Shown here: positions 1 to 10,860 of the stretch, piece by piece | How positions within the stretch are numbered: the first letter of the stretch is position 1 | Layout: each line of letters opens with the position of its first letter | Origin: Limnomonas spitsbergensis | Taxonomy: Eukaryota > Chlorophyta > Chlorophyceae > Chlamydomonadales | Direction: 5' to 3' | DNA length: 64,000 bases | Assembly: GCA_037349105.1 (NCBI GenBank) | Contig: JAYJMM010000041.1 | Span: 930,001 to 994,000, forward strand | The notes under the pieces: generated by a model | What the model was told of the DNA's origin: nothing | The model's input: only the letters and a program-made list of their open reading frames with translations | Databases searched by the model: none | Made by a program: the position numbers and the translations under genes

Positions 1-646
1 GCCATCACCCAGCTGCAGACCCTCAGCCTCACCTGCTATCACACATTTGCAGAAACCCAGCCACACCTGCCATCACCCAGCTGCAGGCCCTCACCCTCAC
101 GTGCCATCACACAGATGCAGAACCCCAGCCACACATGCCATCACCCAGTTGCAGGCCCTCAGCATCACCTGCCTTCACACAGATGCAGAACCCCAGCCAC
201 ACCTGCCATCACCCAGCTGCAGACCCTCAGCCTCACCTGCCATCACACAGATGCAGAACCCCAGCCACACATGCCATCACCCAGCTGCAGACCCTCAGCC
301 TCACCTGCCATCACATACTTGCAGAACCCCAGCCACACATGCCATCACCCAGTTGCAGACCCTCAGCCTCACCTGCCATCACATATTTGCAGAACCCCAG
401 CCACACCTGCCATCACCCAGCTGCATGCCCCCAGCCTCACCTGCCATCACACATTTGCAGAACCCCAGTTACACCTGCCATCACCCAGGTGCAGACCCTC
501 AGCCTCACCTGCCATCACCCAGCTGCAGACCCTCAGCCTCACCTGCCATCACACAGATGCAGAACCCTAGCCACACCTGCCATCACCCAGTTGCAGGCCC
601 TCAGCCATACATGCAATCACCCAGTTACAGACCTTCAGCAATGCCT
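1..646. repeat. Leading monomer block, 19 monomers
   Basis: The window happens to begin at monomer position 1, and 646 is exactly 19 x 34. It is the end of a unit whose insert lies to the left. It holds the CACGTG variant at 98-103 and, near its end, a CAGGTG monomer followed by a second A monomer (an A-A step). The last two monomers are degenerate: one ends CCATACAT, the other has GTTACAG and ends CAATGCCT. This pair precedes most inserts. Confidence 0.95.
98..103. promoter_or_regulatory. CACGTG palindrome (canonical E-box) at a monomer junction; recurs in many units
   Basis: Monomer junctions normally read CACCTG or CACATG. In one recurring variant, after CCCTCAC, the junction is CACGTG, the core bound by MYC/MAX, USF and related bHLH-ZIP factors. 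The same variant recurs near 2.19, 3.65, 6.29, 7.53, 9.33, 12.48, 16.4, 17.9, 21.2, 22.7, 26.0, 30.3, 32.4, 35.9, 40.0, 43.8, 47.1, 52.6, 54.6, 57.1, 58.5, 60.6 and 63.7 kb. It also brings a CpG into otherwise CpG-free monomers. Binding is not shown by sequence alone. Confidence 0.35.
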
Positions 647-1626
647 CTCCCCCCCTTTCAGATGTTTGCGGTGGCTCGGGAGCTGGGAGAGATGAGCGAA
701 GTGGGAGTGGAGGCCACGGCGCAAGGAGGGCACCATCATCCCTTCGACACAAGCAGGTACCCAATAACTCCCAGGGTCCATCACCCAGTTGCAGGCCCTC
801 AGCCTCACCTGCCATCACACATTTGCAGAACCCCAGCCACACCTGCCATCACCCAGCTGCAGGCCCTCAGCCTCACCTGCCATCACACAGATGCAGAACC
901 CCAGCCACACCTCCCATCACCCAGCTGCAGACCCTCAGCCTCACATGTCATCACATACTTGCAGAACCCCAGCCACACATGCCATCACCCAGCTGCAGAC
1001 CCTCAGCCTCACCTGCCATCACACAGATGCAGAACCCCAGCCACACCTCCCATCACCCAGCTGCAGACCCTCAGCCTCACCTGCCATCACAAATTTGCAG
1101 AACCCCAGCCACACCTGCCATCACCCAGCTGCAGACCCTCAGCCTCACCTGCTATAACACATTTGCAGAACCCCAGCCACACCTGCCATCACCCAGCTGC
1201 AGGCCCTCACCCTCACCTGCCATCACACAGATGCAGAACCCCAGCCACACATGCCATCACCCAGTTGCAGGCCCTCAGCATCACCTGCCTTCACACAGAT
1301 GCAGAACCCCAGCCACACCTGCCATCACCCAGCTGCAGACCCTCAGCCTCACCTGCCATCACACAGATGCAGAACCCCAGCCACACATGCCATCACCCAG
1401 CTGCAGACCCTCAGCCTCACCTGTCATCACATACTTGCAGAACCCCAGCCACACATGCCAACACCCAGTTGCATACACTCAGCCTCACATGCCATCACAT
1501 ATTTGCAGAACCCCAGCCTCACCTGCCATCACACAGATGCAGAACCCTAGCCACACCTGCCATCACCCAGTTGCAGGCCCTCAGCCATACATGCAATCAC
1601 CCAGTTACAGACCTTTAGCAATGCCT
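647..1626. repeat. Unit 1: class S insert (647-776) + 25 monomers
   Basis: This is the basic 980-bp unit. The insert starts right after CAATGCCT and ends CCAGGG before a monomer whose first base is T rather than G. Of the 25 monomers, number 12 has GCTATAAC, 20 has TACTTG, 21 has CCAACACCC with GTTGCATACACTC, and 22 is a B monomer with an A-like CCTC tail. Monomer 23 is B again (a B-B step) and carries the CCCTAGCC stop. The last monomer has CCTTTAG. Confidence 0.96.
662..756 (+). other. Exon-like core of the insert (representative copy, insert 1)
   Basis: The core is preceded by a pyrimidine tract (CT-C7-TTT) and CAG at 659-661, which looks like a 3' splice site. It is followed by GT at 757-758 in the context CAG|GTACCC, a partial 5' splice-site match. 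The segment between is 95 bp, not a multiple of three. It has 6 CpG, whereas the monomer consensus has none. Read from ATG at 662 it gives MFAVARELGEMSEVGVEA, then a Gly-His-rich stretch; I recognise no family. The frame continues into the monomers after the insert. The same core occurs 50 times. The GT is changed to GA in nine copies (inserts 15, 16, 19, 20, 27, 30, 31, 33, 35). It could be a captured exon fragment or chance. I saw no branch point I would trust. Confidence 0.25.
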
Positions 1627-2742
1627 CTCCCCCCCTTTCAGATGTTTGCGGTGGCTCGGGAGCTGGGAGAGATGAGCGAAGTGGGAGTGGAGGCCACGGC
1701 GCAAGGAGGGCACCATCATCCCTTCGACACAAGCAGGTACCCAATAACTCCCAGGGTCCATCACCCAGTTGCAGGCCCTCAGCCTCACCTGCCATCACAC
1801 ATTTGCAGAACCCCAGCCACACCTGCCATCACCCAGCTGCAGGCCCTCAGCCTCACCTGCCATCACACAGATGCAGAACCCCAGCCACACCTCCCATCAC
1901 CCAGCTGCAGACCCTCAGCCTCACATGTCATCACATACTTGCAGAACCCCAGCCACACATGCCATCACCCAGCTTCAGACCCTCAGCCTCACCTGCCATC
2001 ACACAGATGCAGAACCCCAGCCACACATGCCATCACCCAGTTGCAGGCCCTCAGCCTCACCTGCCATCACAAATTTGCAGAACCCCAGCCACACCTGCCA
2101 TCACCCAGCTGCAGACCCTCAGCCTCACCTGCTATCACACATTTGCAGAAACCCAGCCACACCTGCCATCACCCAGCTGCAGGCCCTCACCCTCACGTGC
2201 CATCACACAGATGCAGAACCCCAGCCACACATGCCATCACCCAGTTGCAGGCCCTCAGCATCACCTGCCTTCACACAGATGCAGAACCCCAGCCACACCT
2301 GCCATCACCCAGCTGCAGACCCTCAGCCTCACCTGCCATCACACAGATGCAGAACCCCAGCCACACATGCCATCACCCAGCTGCAGTCCCTCAGCCTCAC
2401 CTGTCATCACATACTTGCAGAACCCCAGCCACACATGCCATCACCCAGTTGCAGACCCTCAGCCTCACCTGCCATCACATCTTTGCAGAACCCCAGCCAC
2501 ACCTGCCATCACCCAGCTGCATGCCCCCAGCCTCACCTGCCATCACACATTTGCAGAACCCCAGCCACACCTGCCATCACCCAGCTGCAGACCCTCAGCC
2601 TCACATGCCATCACCCAGCTGCATACCCTCAGCCTCACCTGCCATCACACAGATGCAGAACCCTAGCCGCACCTGCCATCACCCAGTTGCAGGCCCTCAG
2701 CCATACATGCCATCACCCAGTTGCAGACCTTCAGCAATGCCT
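1627..2742. repeat. Unit 2: class T (C7) insert (1627-1756) + 29 monomers
   Basis: 1,116-bp unit. It carries CACGTG near 2,195. Near its end it has a B monomer with ATCTTTG, the CTGCATGCCCCC monomer, an A-A step (…CACATGCC, CTGCATACCC) and CCCTAGCCGC. The final two monomers are close to consensus (ATGCCATCACCC, GTTGCAG), the state I call class P for the next insert. Confidence 0.95.
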
Positions 2743-4198
2743 CTCCCCCCCTTTCAGATGTTTGCGGTGGCTCGGGAGCTGGGAGAGATGAGCGAAGTGG
2801 GAGTGGAGGCCACGGCGCAAGGAGGGCACCATCATCCCTTCGACACAAACAGGTACCCAATAACTCCCAGGGTCCATCACCCAGTTGCAGGCCCTCAGCC
2901 TCACCTGCCATCACACATTTGCAGAACCCCAGCCACACCTGCCATCACCCAGCTGCAGGCCCTCAGCCTCACCTGCCATCACACAGATGCAGAACCCCAG
3001 CCACACATCCCATCACCCAGCTGCAGACCCTCAGCCTCACATGTCATCACATACTTGCAGAACCCCAGCCACACATGCCATCACCCAGCTGCAGACCCTC
3101 AGCCTCACCTGCCATCACACAGATGCAGAACCCCAGCCACACCTGCCATCACCCAGTTGCAGGCCCTCAGCCTCACCTGCCATCACAAACTTGCAGAACC
3201 CCAGCCACACCTGCCATCACCCAGCTGCAGACCCTCAGCCTCACCTGCTATCACACATTTGCAGAACCCCAGCCACACCTGCCATCACCCAGCTGCAGGC
3301 CCTCAGCCTCACCTGCCATCACACAGATGAAGAACCCCAGCCACACCTCCCATCACCCAGCTGCAGACCCTCAGCCTCACATGTCATCACATACTTGCAG
3401 AACCCCAGCCACACATGCCATCACCCAGCTGCAGACCCTCAGCCTCACCTGCCATCACACAGATGCAGAACCCCAGCCACACATGCCATCACCCAGTTGC
3501 AGGCCCTCAGCCTCACCTGCCATCACAAATTTGCAGAACCCCAGCCACACCTGCCATCACCCAGCTGCAGACCCTCAGCCTCACCTGCTATCACACATTT
3601 GCAGAAACCCAGCCACACCTGCCATCACCCAGCTGCAGGCCCTCACCCTCACGTGCCATCACACAGATGCAGAACCCCAGCCACACATGCCATCACCCAG
3701 TTGCAGGCCCTCAGCATCACCTGCCTTCACACAGATGCAGAACCCCAGCCACACCTGCCATCACCCAGCTGCAGACCCTCAGCCTCACCTGCCATCACAC
3801 AGATGCAGAACCCCAGCCACACATGCCATCACCCAGCTGCAGACCCTCAGCCTCACCTGCCATCACATACTTGCAGAACCCCAGCCACACATGCCATCAC
3901 CCAGTTGCAGACCCTCAGCCTCACCTGCCATCACATATTTGCAGAACCCCAGCCACACCTGCCATCACCCAGCTGCATGCCCCCAGCCTCACCTGCCATC
4001 ACACATTTGCAGAACCCCAGTTACACCTGCCATCACCCAGGTGCAGACCCTCAGCCTCACCTGCCATCACCCAGCTGCAGACCCTCAGCCTCACCTGCCA
4101 TCACACAGATGCAGAACCCTAGCCACACCTGCCATCACCCAGTTGCAGGCCCTCAGCCATACATGCAATCACCCAGTTACAGACCTTCAGCAATGCCT
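2743..4198. repeat. Unit 3: class P insert (2743-2872) + 39 monomers
   Basis: The insert has ACAAACAGG where most have ACAAGCAGG, a variant shared only with insert 8. The block has ACAAACTTG and CAGATGAAG monomers (TGA stop), CACGTG near 3,653, the CCCCAGTTACACC monomer and CAGGTG with an A-A step near the end. Confidence 0.95.
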
Positions 4199-5178
4199 CT
4201 CCCCCCCTTTCAGATGTTTGCGGTGGCTCGGGAGCTGGGAGAGATGAGCGAAGTGGGAGTGGAGGCCACGGCGCAAGGAGGGCACCATCATCCCTTCGAC
4301 ACAAGCAGGTACCCAATAACTCCCAGGGTCCATCACCCAGTTGCAGGCCCTCAGCCTCACCTGCCATCACACATTTGCAGAACCCCAGCCACACCTGCCA
4401 TCACCCAGCTGCAGGCCCTCAGCCTCACCTGCCATCACACAGATGCAGAACCCCAGCCACACCTCCCATCACCCAGCTGCAGACCCTCAGCCTCACATGT
4501 CATCACATACTTGCAGAACCCCAGCCACACATGCCATCACCCAGCTGCAGACCCTCAGCCTCACCTGCCATCACACAGATGCAGAACCCCAGCCACACCT
4601 CCCATCACCCAGCTGCAGACCCTCAGCCTCACCTGCCATCACAAATTTGCAGAACCCCAGCCACACCTGCCATCACCCAGCTGCAGACCCTCAGCCTCAC
4701 CTGCTATAACACATTTGCAGAACCCCAGCCACATCTGCCATCACCCAGCTGCATGCCCTCACCCTCACCTGCCATCACACAGATGCAGAACCCCAGCCAC
4801 ACATGCCATCACCCAGTTGCAGGCCCTCAGCATCACCTGCCTTCACACAGATGCAGAACCCCAGCCACACCTGCCATCACCCAGCTGCAGACCCTCAGCC
4901 TCACCTGCCATCACACAGATGCAGAACCCCAGCCACACATGCCATCACCCAGCTGCAGACCCTCAGCCTCACCTGTCATCACATACTTGCAGAACCCCAG
5001 CCACACATGCCAACACCCAGTTGCATACACTCAGCCTCACATGCCATCACATATTTGCAGAACCCCAGCCTCACCTGCCATCACACAGATGCAGAACCCT
5101 AGCCACACCTGCCATCACCCAGTTGCAGGCCCTCAGCCATACATGCAATCACCCAGTTACAGACCTTTAGCAATGCCT
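4199..5178. repeat. Unit 4: class S insert (4199-4328) + 25 monomers
   Basis: 980-bp unit of the same layout as unit 1, including GCTATAAC and CCAACACCC…CATACACTC. Private changes include CACATCTGCC near 4,733 and CTGCATGCCCTCACC near 4,750. It ends in CCTTTAG. Confidence 0.95.
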
Positions 5179-5580
5179 CTCCCCCCCTTTCAGATGTTTG
5201 CGGTGGCTCGGGAGCTGGGAGAGATGAGCGAAGTGGGAGTGGAGGCCACGGCGCAAGGAGGGCACCATCATCCCTTCGACACAAGCAGGTACCCAATAAC
5301 TCCCAGGGTCCATCACCCAGTTGCAGGCCCTCAGCCTCACCTGCCATCACCCAGCTGCATGCCCCCAGCCTCACCTGCCATCACACATTTGCAGAACCCC
5401 AGTTACACCTGCCATCACCCAGGTGCAGACCCTCAGCCTCACCTGCCATCACCCAGCTGCAGACCCTCAGCCTCACCTGCCATCACACAGATGCAGAACC
5501 CTAGCCACACCTGCCATCACCCAGTTGCAGGCCCTCAGCCATACATGCAATCACCCAGTTACAGACCTTCAGCAATGCCT
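5179..5580. repeat. Unit 5: class T (C7) insert (5179-5308) + only 8 monomers
   Basis: Shortest unit (402 bp). One normal first monomer (5309-5342) is followed at once by the CTGCATGCCCCC monomer at 5343, an A-A step found nowhere else. From 5343 to 5710 the sequence repeats 3961-4328. The monomer count is even, unlike almost all other units, which marks an out-of-phase exchange. Confidence 0.95.
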
Positions 5581-6832
5581 CTCCCCCCCTTTCAGATGTT
5601 TGCGGTGGCTCGGGAGCTGGGAGAGATGAGCGAAGTGGGAGTGGAGGCCACGGCGCAAGGAGGGCACCATCATCCCTTCGACACAAGCAGGTACCCAATA
5701 ACTCCCAGGGTCCATCACCCAGTTGCAGGCCCTCAGCCTCACCTGCCATCACACATTTGCAGAACCCCAGCCACACCTGCCATCACCCAGCTGCAGGCCC
5801 TCAGCCTCACCTGCCATCACACAGATGCAGAACCCCAGCCACACCTCCCATCACCCAGCTGCAGACCCTCAGCCTCACATGTCATCACATACTTGCAGAA
5901 CCCCAGCCACACATGCCATCACCCAGCTGCAGACCCTCAGCCTCACCTGCCATCACACAGATGCAGAACCCCAGCCACACCTCCCATCACCCAGCTGCAG
6001 ACCCTCAGCCTCACCTGCCATCACAAATTTGCAGAACCCCAGCCACACATGCCATCACCCAGCTGCAGACCCTCAGCCTCACCTGCCATCACATACTTGC
6101 AGAACCCCAGCCACACATGCCATCACCCAGTTGCAGGCCCTCAGCCTCACCTGCCATCACAAATTTGCAGAACCCCAGCCACACCTGCCATCACCCAGCT
6201 GCAGACCCTCAGCCTCACCTGCTATCACACATTTGCAGAAACCCAGCCACACCTGCCATCACCCAGCTGCAGGCCCTCACCCTCACGTGCCATCACACAG
6301 ATGCAGAACCCCAGCCACACATGCCATCACCCAGTTGCAGGCCCTCAGCATCACCTGCCTTCACACAGATGCAGAACCCCAGCCACACCTGCCATCACCC
6401 AGCTGCAGACCCTCAGCCTCACCTGCCATCACACAGATGCAGAACCCCAGCCACACATGCCATCACCCAGCTGCAGTCCCTCAGCCTCACCTGTCATCAC
6501 ATACTTGCAGAACCCCAGCCACACATGCCATCACCCAGTTGCAGACCCTCAGCCTCACCTGCCATCACATCTTTGCAGAACCCCAGCCACACCTGCCATC
6601 ACCCAGCTGCATGCCCCCAGCCTCACCTGCCATCACACATTTGCAGAACCCCAGCCACACCTGCCATCACCCAGCTGCAGACCCTCAGCCTCACATGCCA
6701 TCACCCAGCTGCATACCCTCAGCCTCACCTGCCATCACACAGATGCAGAACCCTAGCCGCACCTGCCATCACCCAGTTGCAGGCCCTCAGCCATACATGC
6801 CATCACCCAGTTGCAGACCTTCAGCAATGCCT
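5581..6832. repeat. Unit 6: class S insert (5581-5710) + 33 monomers
   Basis: 1,252-bp unit. Its monomer block, together with the next insert, is tandemly repeated as unit 7's block and insert 8. It holds CACGTG near 6,288, a CTGCAGTCCC monomer near 6,470 and ends in class P monomers. Confidence 0.95.
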
Positions 6833-8214
6833 CTCCCCCCCTTTCAGATGTTTGCGGTGGCTCGGGAGCTGGGAGAGATGAGCGAAGTGGGAGTGGAGGC
6901 CACGGCGCAAGGAGGGCACCATCATCCCTTCGACACAAGCAGGTACCCAATAACTCCCAGGGTCCATCACCCAGTTGCAGGCCCTCAGCCTCACCTGCCA
7001 TCACACATTTGCAGAACCCCAGCCACACCTGCCATCACCCAGCTGCAGGCCCTCAGCCTCACCTGCCATCACACAGATGCAGAACCCCAGCCACACCTCC
7101 CATCACCCAGCTGCAGACCCTCAGCCTCACATGTCATCACATACTTGCAGAACCCCAGCCACACATGCCATCACCCAGCTGCAGACCCTCAGCCTCACCT
7201 GCCATCACACAGATGCAGAACCCCAGCCACACCTCCCATCACCCAGCTGCAGACCCTCAGCCTCACCTGCCATCACAAATTTGCAGAACCCCAGCCACAC
7301 ATGCCATCACCCAGCTGCAGACCCTCAGCCTCACCTGCCATCACATACTTGCAGAACCCCAGCCACACATGCCATCACCCAGTTGCAGGCCCTCAGCCTC
7401 ACCTGCCATCACAAATTTGCAGAACCCCAGCCACACCTGCCATCACCCAGCTGCAGACCCTCAGCCTCACCTGCTATCACACATTTGCAGAAACCCAGCC
7501 ACACCTGCCATCACCCAGCTGCAGGCCCTCACCCTCACGTGCCATCACACAGATGCAGAACCCCAGCCACACATGCCATCACCCAGTTGCAGGCCCTCAG
7601 CATCACCTGCCTTCACACAGATGCAGAACCCCAGCCACACCTGCCATCACCCAGCTGCAGACCCTCAGCCTCACCTGCCATCACACAGATGCAGAACCCC
7701 AGCCACACATGCCATCACCCAGCTGCAGTCCCTCAGCCTCACCTGTCATCACATACTTGCAGAACCCCAGCCACACATGCCATCACCCAGTTGCAGACCC
7801 TCAGCCTCACCTGCCATCACATCTTTGCAGAACCCCAGCCACACCTGCCATCACCCAGCTGCATGCCCCCAGCCTCACCTGCCATCACACATTTGCAGAA
7901 CCCCAGCCACACCTGCCATCACCCAGCTGCAGACCCTCAGCCTCACATGCCATCACCCAGCTGCATACCCTCAGCCTCACCTGCCATCACACAGATGCAG
8001 AACCCTAGCCGCACCTGCCATCACCCAGTTGCAGGCCCTCAGCCATACATGCCATCACCCAGTTGCAGACCTTCAGCAATGCCTCTCCCCCCCTTTCAGA
8101 TGTTTGCGGTGGCTCGGGAGCTGGGAGAGATGAGCGAAGTGGGAGTGGAGGCCACGGCGCAAGGAGGGCACCATCATCCCTTCGACACAAACAGGTACCC
8201 AATAACTCCCAGGG
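5711..8214. repeat. 1,252-bp tandem duplication (5711-6962 and 6963-8214)
   Basis: Each copy is 33 monomers followed by a class P insert. The only difference I saw is in the insert core: ACAAGCAGG in the first copy, ACAAACAGG in the second. The insert before the first copy is class S, which places the break inside or beside the insert's preceding monomers. Confidence 0.9.
6833..8084. repeat. Unit 7: class P insert (6833-6962) + 33 monomers
   Basis: 1,252 bp, the second copy of the unit-6 monomer order. The insert keeps ACAAGCAGG, so it differs from inserts 3 and 8. It ends in the near-consensus GTTGCAG monomer. Confidence 0.95.
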
Positions 8215-9880
8215 TCCATCACCCAGTTGCAGGCCCTCAGCCTCACCTGCCATCACACATTTGCAGAACCCCAGCCACACCTGCCATCACCCAGCTGCAG
8301 GCCCTCAGCCTCACCTGCCATCACACAGATGCAGAACCCCAGCCACACATCCCATCACCCAGCTGCAGGCCCTCAGCCTCACATGTCATCACATACTTGC
8401 AGAACCCCAGCCACACATGCCATCACCCAGCTGCAGACCCTCAGCCTCACCTGCCATCACACAGATGCAGAACCCCAGCCACACCTGCCATCACCCAGTT
8501 GCAGGCCCTCAGCCTCACCTGCCATCACAAACTTGCAGAACCCCAGCCACACCTGCCATCACCCAGCTGCAGACCCTCAGCCTCACCTGCTATCACACAT
8601 TTGCAGAACCCCAGCCACACCTGCCATCACCCAGCTGCAGGCCCTCAGCCTCACCTGCCATCACACAGATGCAGAACCCCAGCCACACCTCCCATCACCC
8701 AGCTGCAGGCCCTCAGCCTCACATGTCATCACATACTTGCAGAACCCCAGCCACACATGCCATCACCCAGCTGCAGACCCTCAGCCTCACCTGCCATCAC
8801 ACAGATGCAGAACCCCAGCCACACCTGCCATCACCCAGTTGCAGGCCCTCAGCCTCACCTGCCATCACAAACTTGCAGAACCCCAGCCACACCTGCCATC
8901 ACCCAGCTGCAGACCCTCAGCCTCACCTGCTATCACACATTTGCAGAACCCCAGCCACACCTGCCATCACCCAGCTGCAGGCCCTCAGCCTCACCTGCCA
9001 TCACACAGATGAAGAACCCCAGCCACACCTCCCATCACCCAGCTGCAGACCCTCAGCCTCACATGTCATCACATACTTGCAGAACCCCAGCCACACATGC
9101 CATCACCCAGCTGCAGACCCTCAGCCTCACCTGCCATCACACAGATGCAGAACCCAAGCCACACATGCCATCACCCAGTTGCAGGCCCTCAGCCTCACCT
9201 GCCATCACAAATTTGCAGAACCCCAGCCACACCTGCCATCACCCAGCTGCAGACCCTCAGCCTCACCTGCTATCACACATTTGCAGAAACCCAGCCACAC
9301 CTGCCATCACCCAGCTGCAGGCCCTCACCCTCACGTGCCATCACACAGATGCAGAACCCCAGCCACACATGCCATCACCCAGTTGCAGGCCCTCAGCATC
9401 ACCTGCCTTCACACAGATGCAGAACCCCAGCCACACCTGCCATCACCCAGCTGCAGACCCTCAGCCTCACCTGCCATCACACAGATGCAGAACCCCAGCC
9501 ACACATGCCATCACCCAGCTGCAGACCCTCAGCCTCACCTGCCATCACATACTTGCAGAACCCCAGCCACACATGCCATCACCCAGTTGCAGACCCTCAG
9601 CCTCACCTGCCATCACATATTTGCAGAACCCCAGCCACACCTGCCATCACCCAGCTGCATGCCCCCAGCCTCACCTGCCATCACACATTTGCAGAACCCC
9701 AGTTACACCTGTCATCACCCAGGTGCAGACCCTCAGCCTCACCTGCCATCACCCAGCTGCAGACCCTCAGCCTCACCTGCCATCACACAGATGCAGAACC
9801 CTAGCCACACCTGCCATCACCCAGTTGCAGGCCCTCAGCCATACATGCAATCACCCAGTTACAGACCTTCAGCAATGCCT
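8085..9880. repeat. Unit 8: class P insert (8085-8214) + 49 monomers
   Basis: Resembles unit 3 but is ten monomers (340 bp) longer, through an internal tandem duplication, 8283-8622 and 8623-8962. The copies differ at a monomer junction (CACATCCC against CACCTCCC). It carries CAGATGAAG, a private AACCCAAGCC near 9,155 and CCCCAGTTACACCTGTC. Confidence 0.95.
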
Positions 9881-10860
9881 CTCCCCCCCTTTCAGATGTT
9901 TGCGGTGGCTCGGGAGCTGGGAGAGATGAGCGAAGTGGGAGTGGAGGCCACGGCGCAAGGAGGGCACCATCATCCCTTCGACACAAGCAGGTACCCAATA
10001 ACTCCCAGGGTCCATCACCCAGTTGCAGGCCCTCAGCCTCACCTGCCATCACACATTTGCAGAACCCCAGCCACACCTGCCATCACCCAGCTGCAGGCCC
10101 TCAGCCTTACCTGCCATCACACAGATGCAGAACCCCAGCCACACCTCCCATCACCCAGCTGCAGACCCTCAGCCTCACATGTCATCACATACTTGCAGAA
10201 CCCCAGCCACACATGCCATCACCCAGCTGCAGACCCTCAGCCTCACCTGCCATCACACAGATGCAGAACCCCAGCCACACCTCCCATCACCCAGCTGCAG
10301 ACCCTCAGCCTCACCTGCCATCACAAATTTGCAGAACCCCAGCCACACCTGCCATCACCCAGCTGCAGACCCTCAGCCTCACCTGCTATAACACATTTGC
10401 AGAACCCCAGCCACACCTGCCATCACCCAGCTGCAGGCCCTCAACCTCACCTGCCATCACACAGATGCAGAACCCCAGCCACACATGCCATCAACCAGTT
10501 GCAGGCCCTCAGCATCACCTGCCTTCACACAGATGCAGAACCCCAGCCACACCTGCCATCACCCAGCTGCAGACCCTCAGCCTCACCTGCCATCACACAG
10601 ATGCAGAACCCCAGCCACACATGCCATCACCCAGCTGCAGACCCTCAGCCTCACCTGTCATCACATACTTGCAGAACCCCAGCCACACATGCCAACACCC
10701 AGTTGCATACACTCAGCCTCACATGCCATCACATATTTGCAGAACCCCAGCCTCACCTGCCATCACACAGATGCAGAACCCTAGCCACACCTGCCATCAC
10801 CCAGTTGCAGGCCCTCAGCCATACATGCAATCACCCAGTTACAGACCTTTAGCAATGCCT
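9881..10860. repeat. Unit 9: class S insert (9881-10010) + 25 monomers
   Basis: 980-bp unit. Diagnostic changes are CAGCCTTACC in monomer 3, CATCAACCAGTTG in monomer 15 and CCCTCAACCTC near 10,441. The last change is absent from the copy 3,150 bp downstream (unit 11). Confidence 0.95.

Noticed and set aside
115..570. Zinc-binding Cys-His repeats (TCHH in the translation)
   Set aside because: Spacing does not fit C2H2 or related fingers, and the motif appears equally in all three frames.
1..646. CRISPR array
   Set aside because: Unit length (34 bp) falls in the range of CRISPR repeats, but units are contiguous with no unique spacers and no cas genes.
647..776. Insert as a transposable element
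   Set aside because: No terminal inverted repeats, target-site duplication, poly-A tail or transposase remnant are visible. Its copies are spread by duplication of whole units.
757..776. CCAAT box in CCCAATAACT as a promoter element
   Set aside because: The flanks fit the NF-Y consensus poorly, there is no TATA or initiator beside it, and one such pentamer by itself is not evidence.
647..776. Stable G-quadruplex in the insert core
   Set aside because: Four G runs exist, but the loops between them are long (about 4, 14 and over 20 bases), so a stable fold is doubtful.
567..842. A recurring antisense open frame of about 91 codons across the inserts
   Set aside because: It spans the 130-bp insert and some flanking monomers, its start lies in ordinary monomer sequence, it becomes 60-97 codons when the poly-C or flanks change, and it matches no family I know. 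Its recurrence only reflects the repeat.
47..1618. TAL-effector, TPR or PPR-like protein because the peptide period is 34 residues
   Set aside because: The 34-residue period is a by-product of a 34-bp unit read three times. The residues (Pro, His, Ser, Thr, Cys) match none of those repeat consensus patterns.
823..3330. Mucin-type VNTR exon (Pro/Ser/Thr-rich repeat)
   Set aside because: Monomer number changes in steps that are not multiples of three, inserts bring stops in one or two frames, and Cys and His are too frequent for a mucin tandem repeat.
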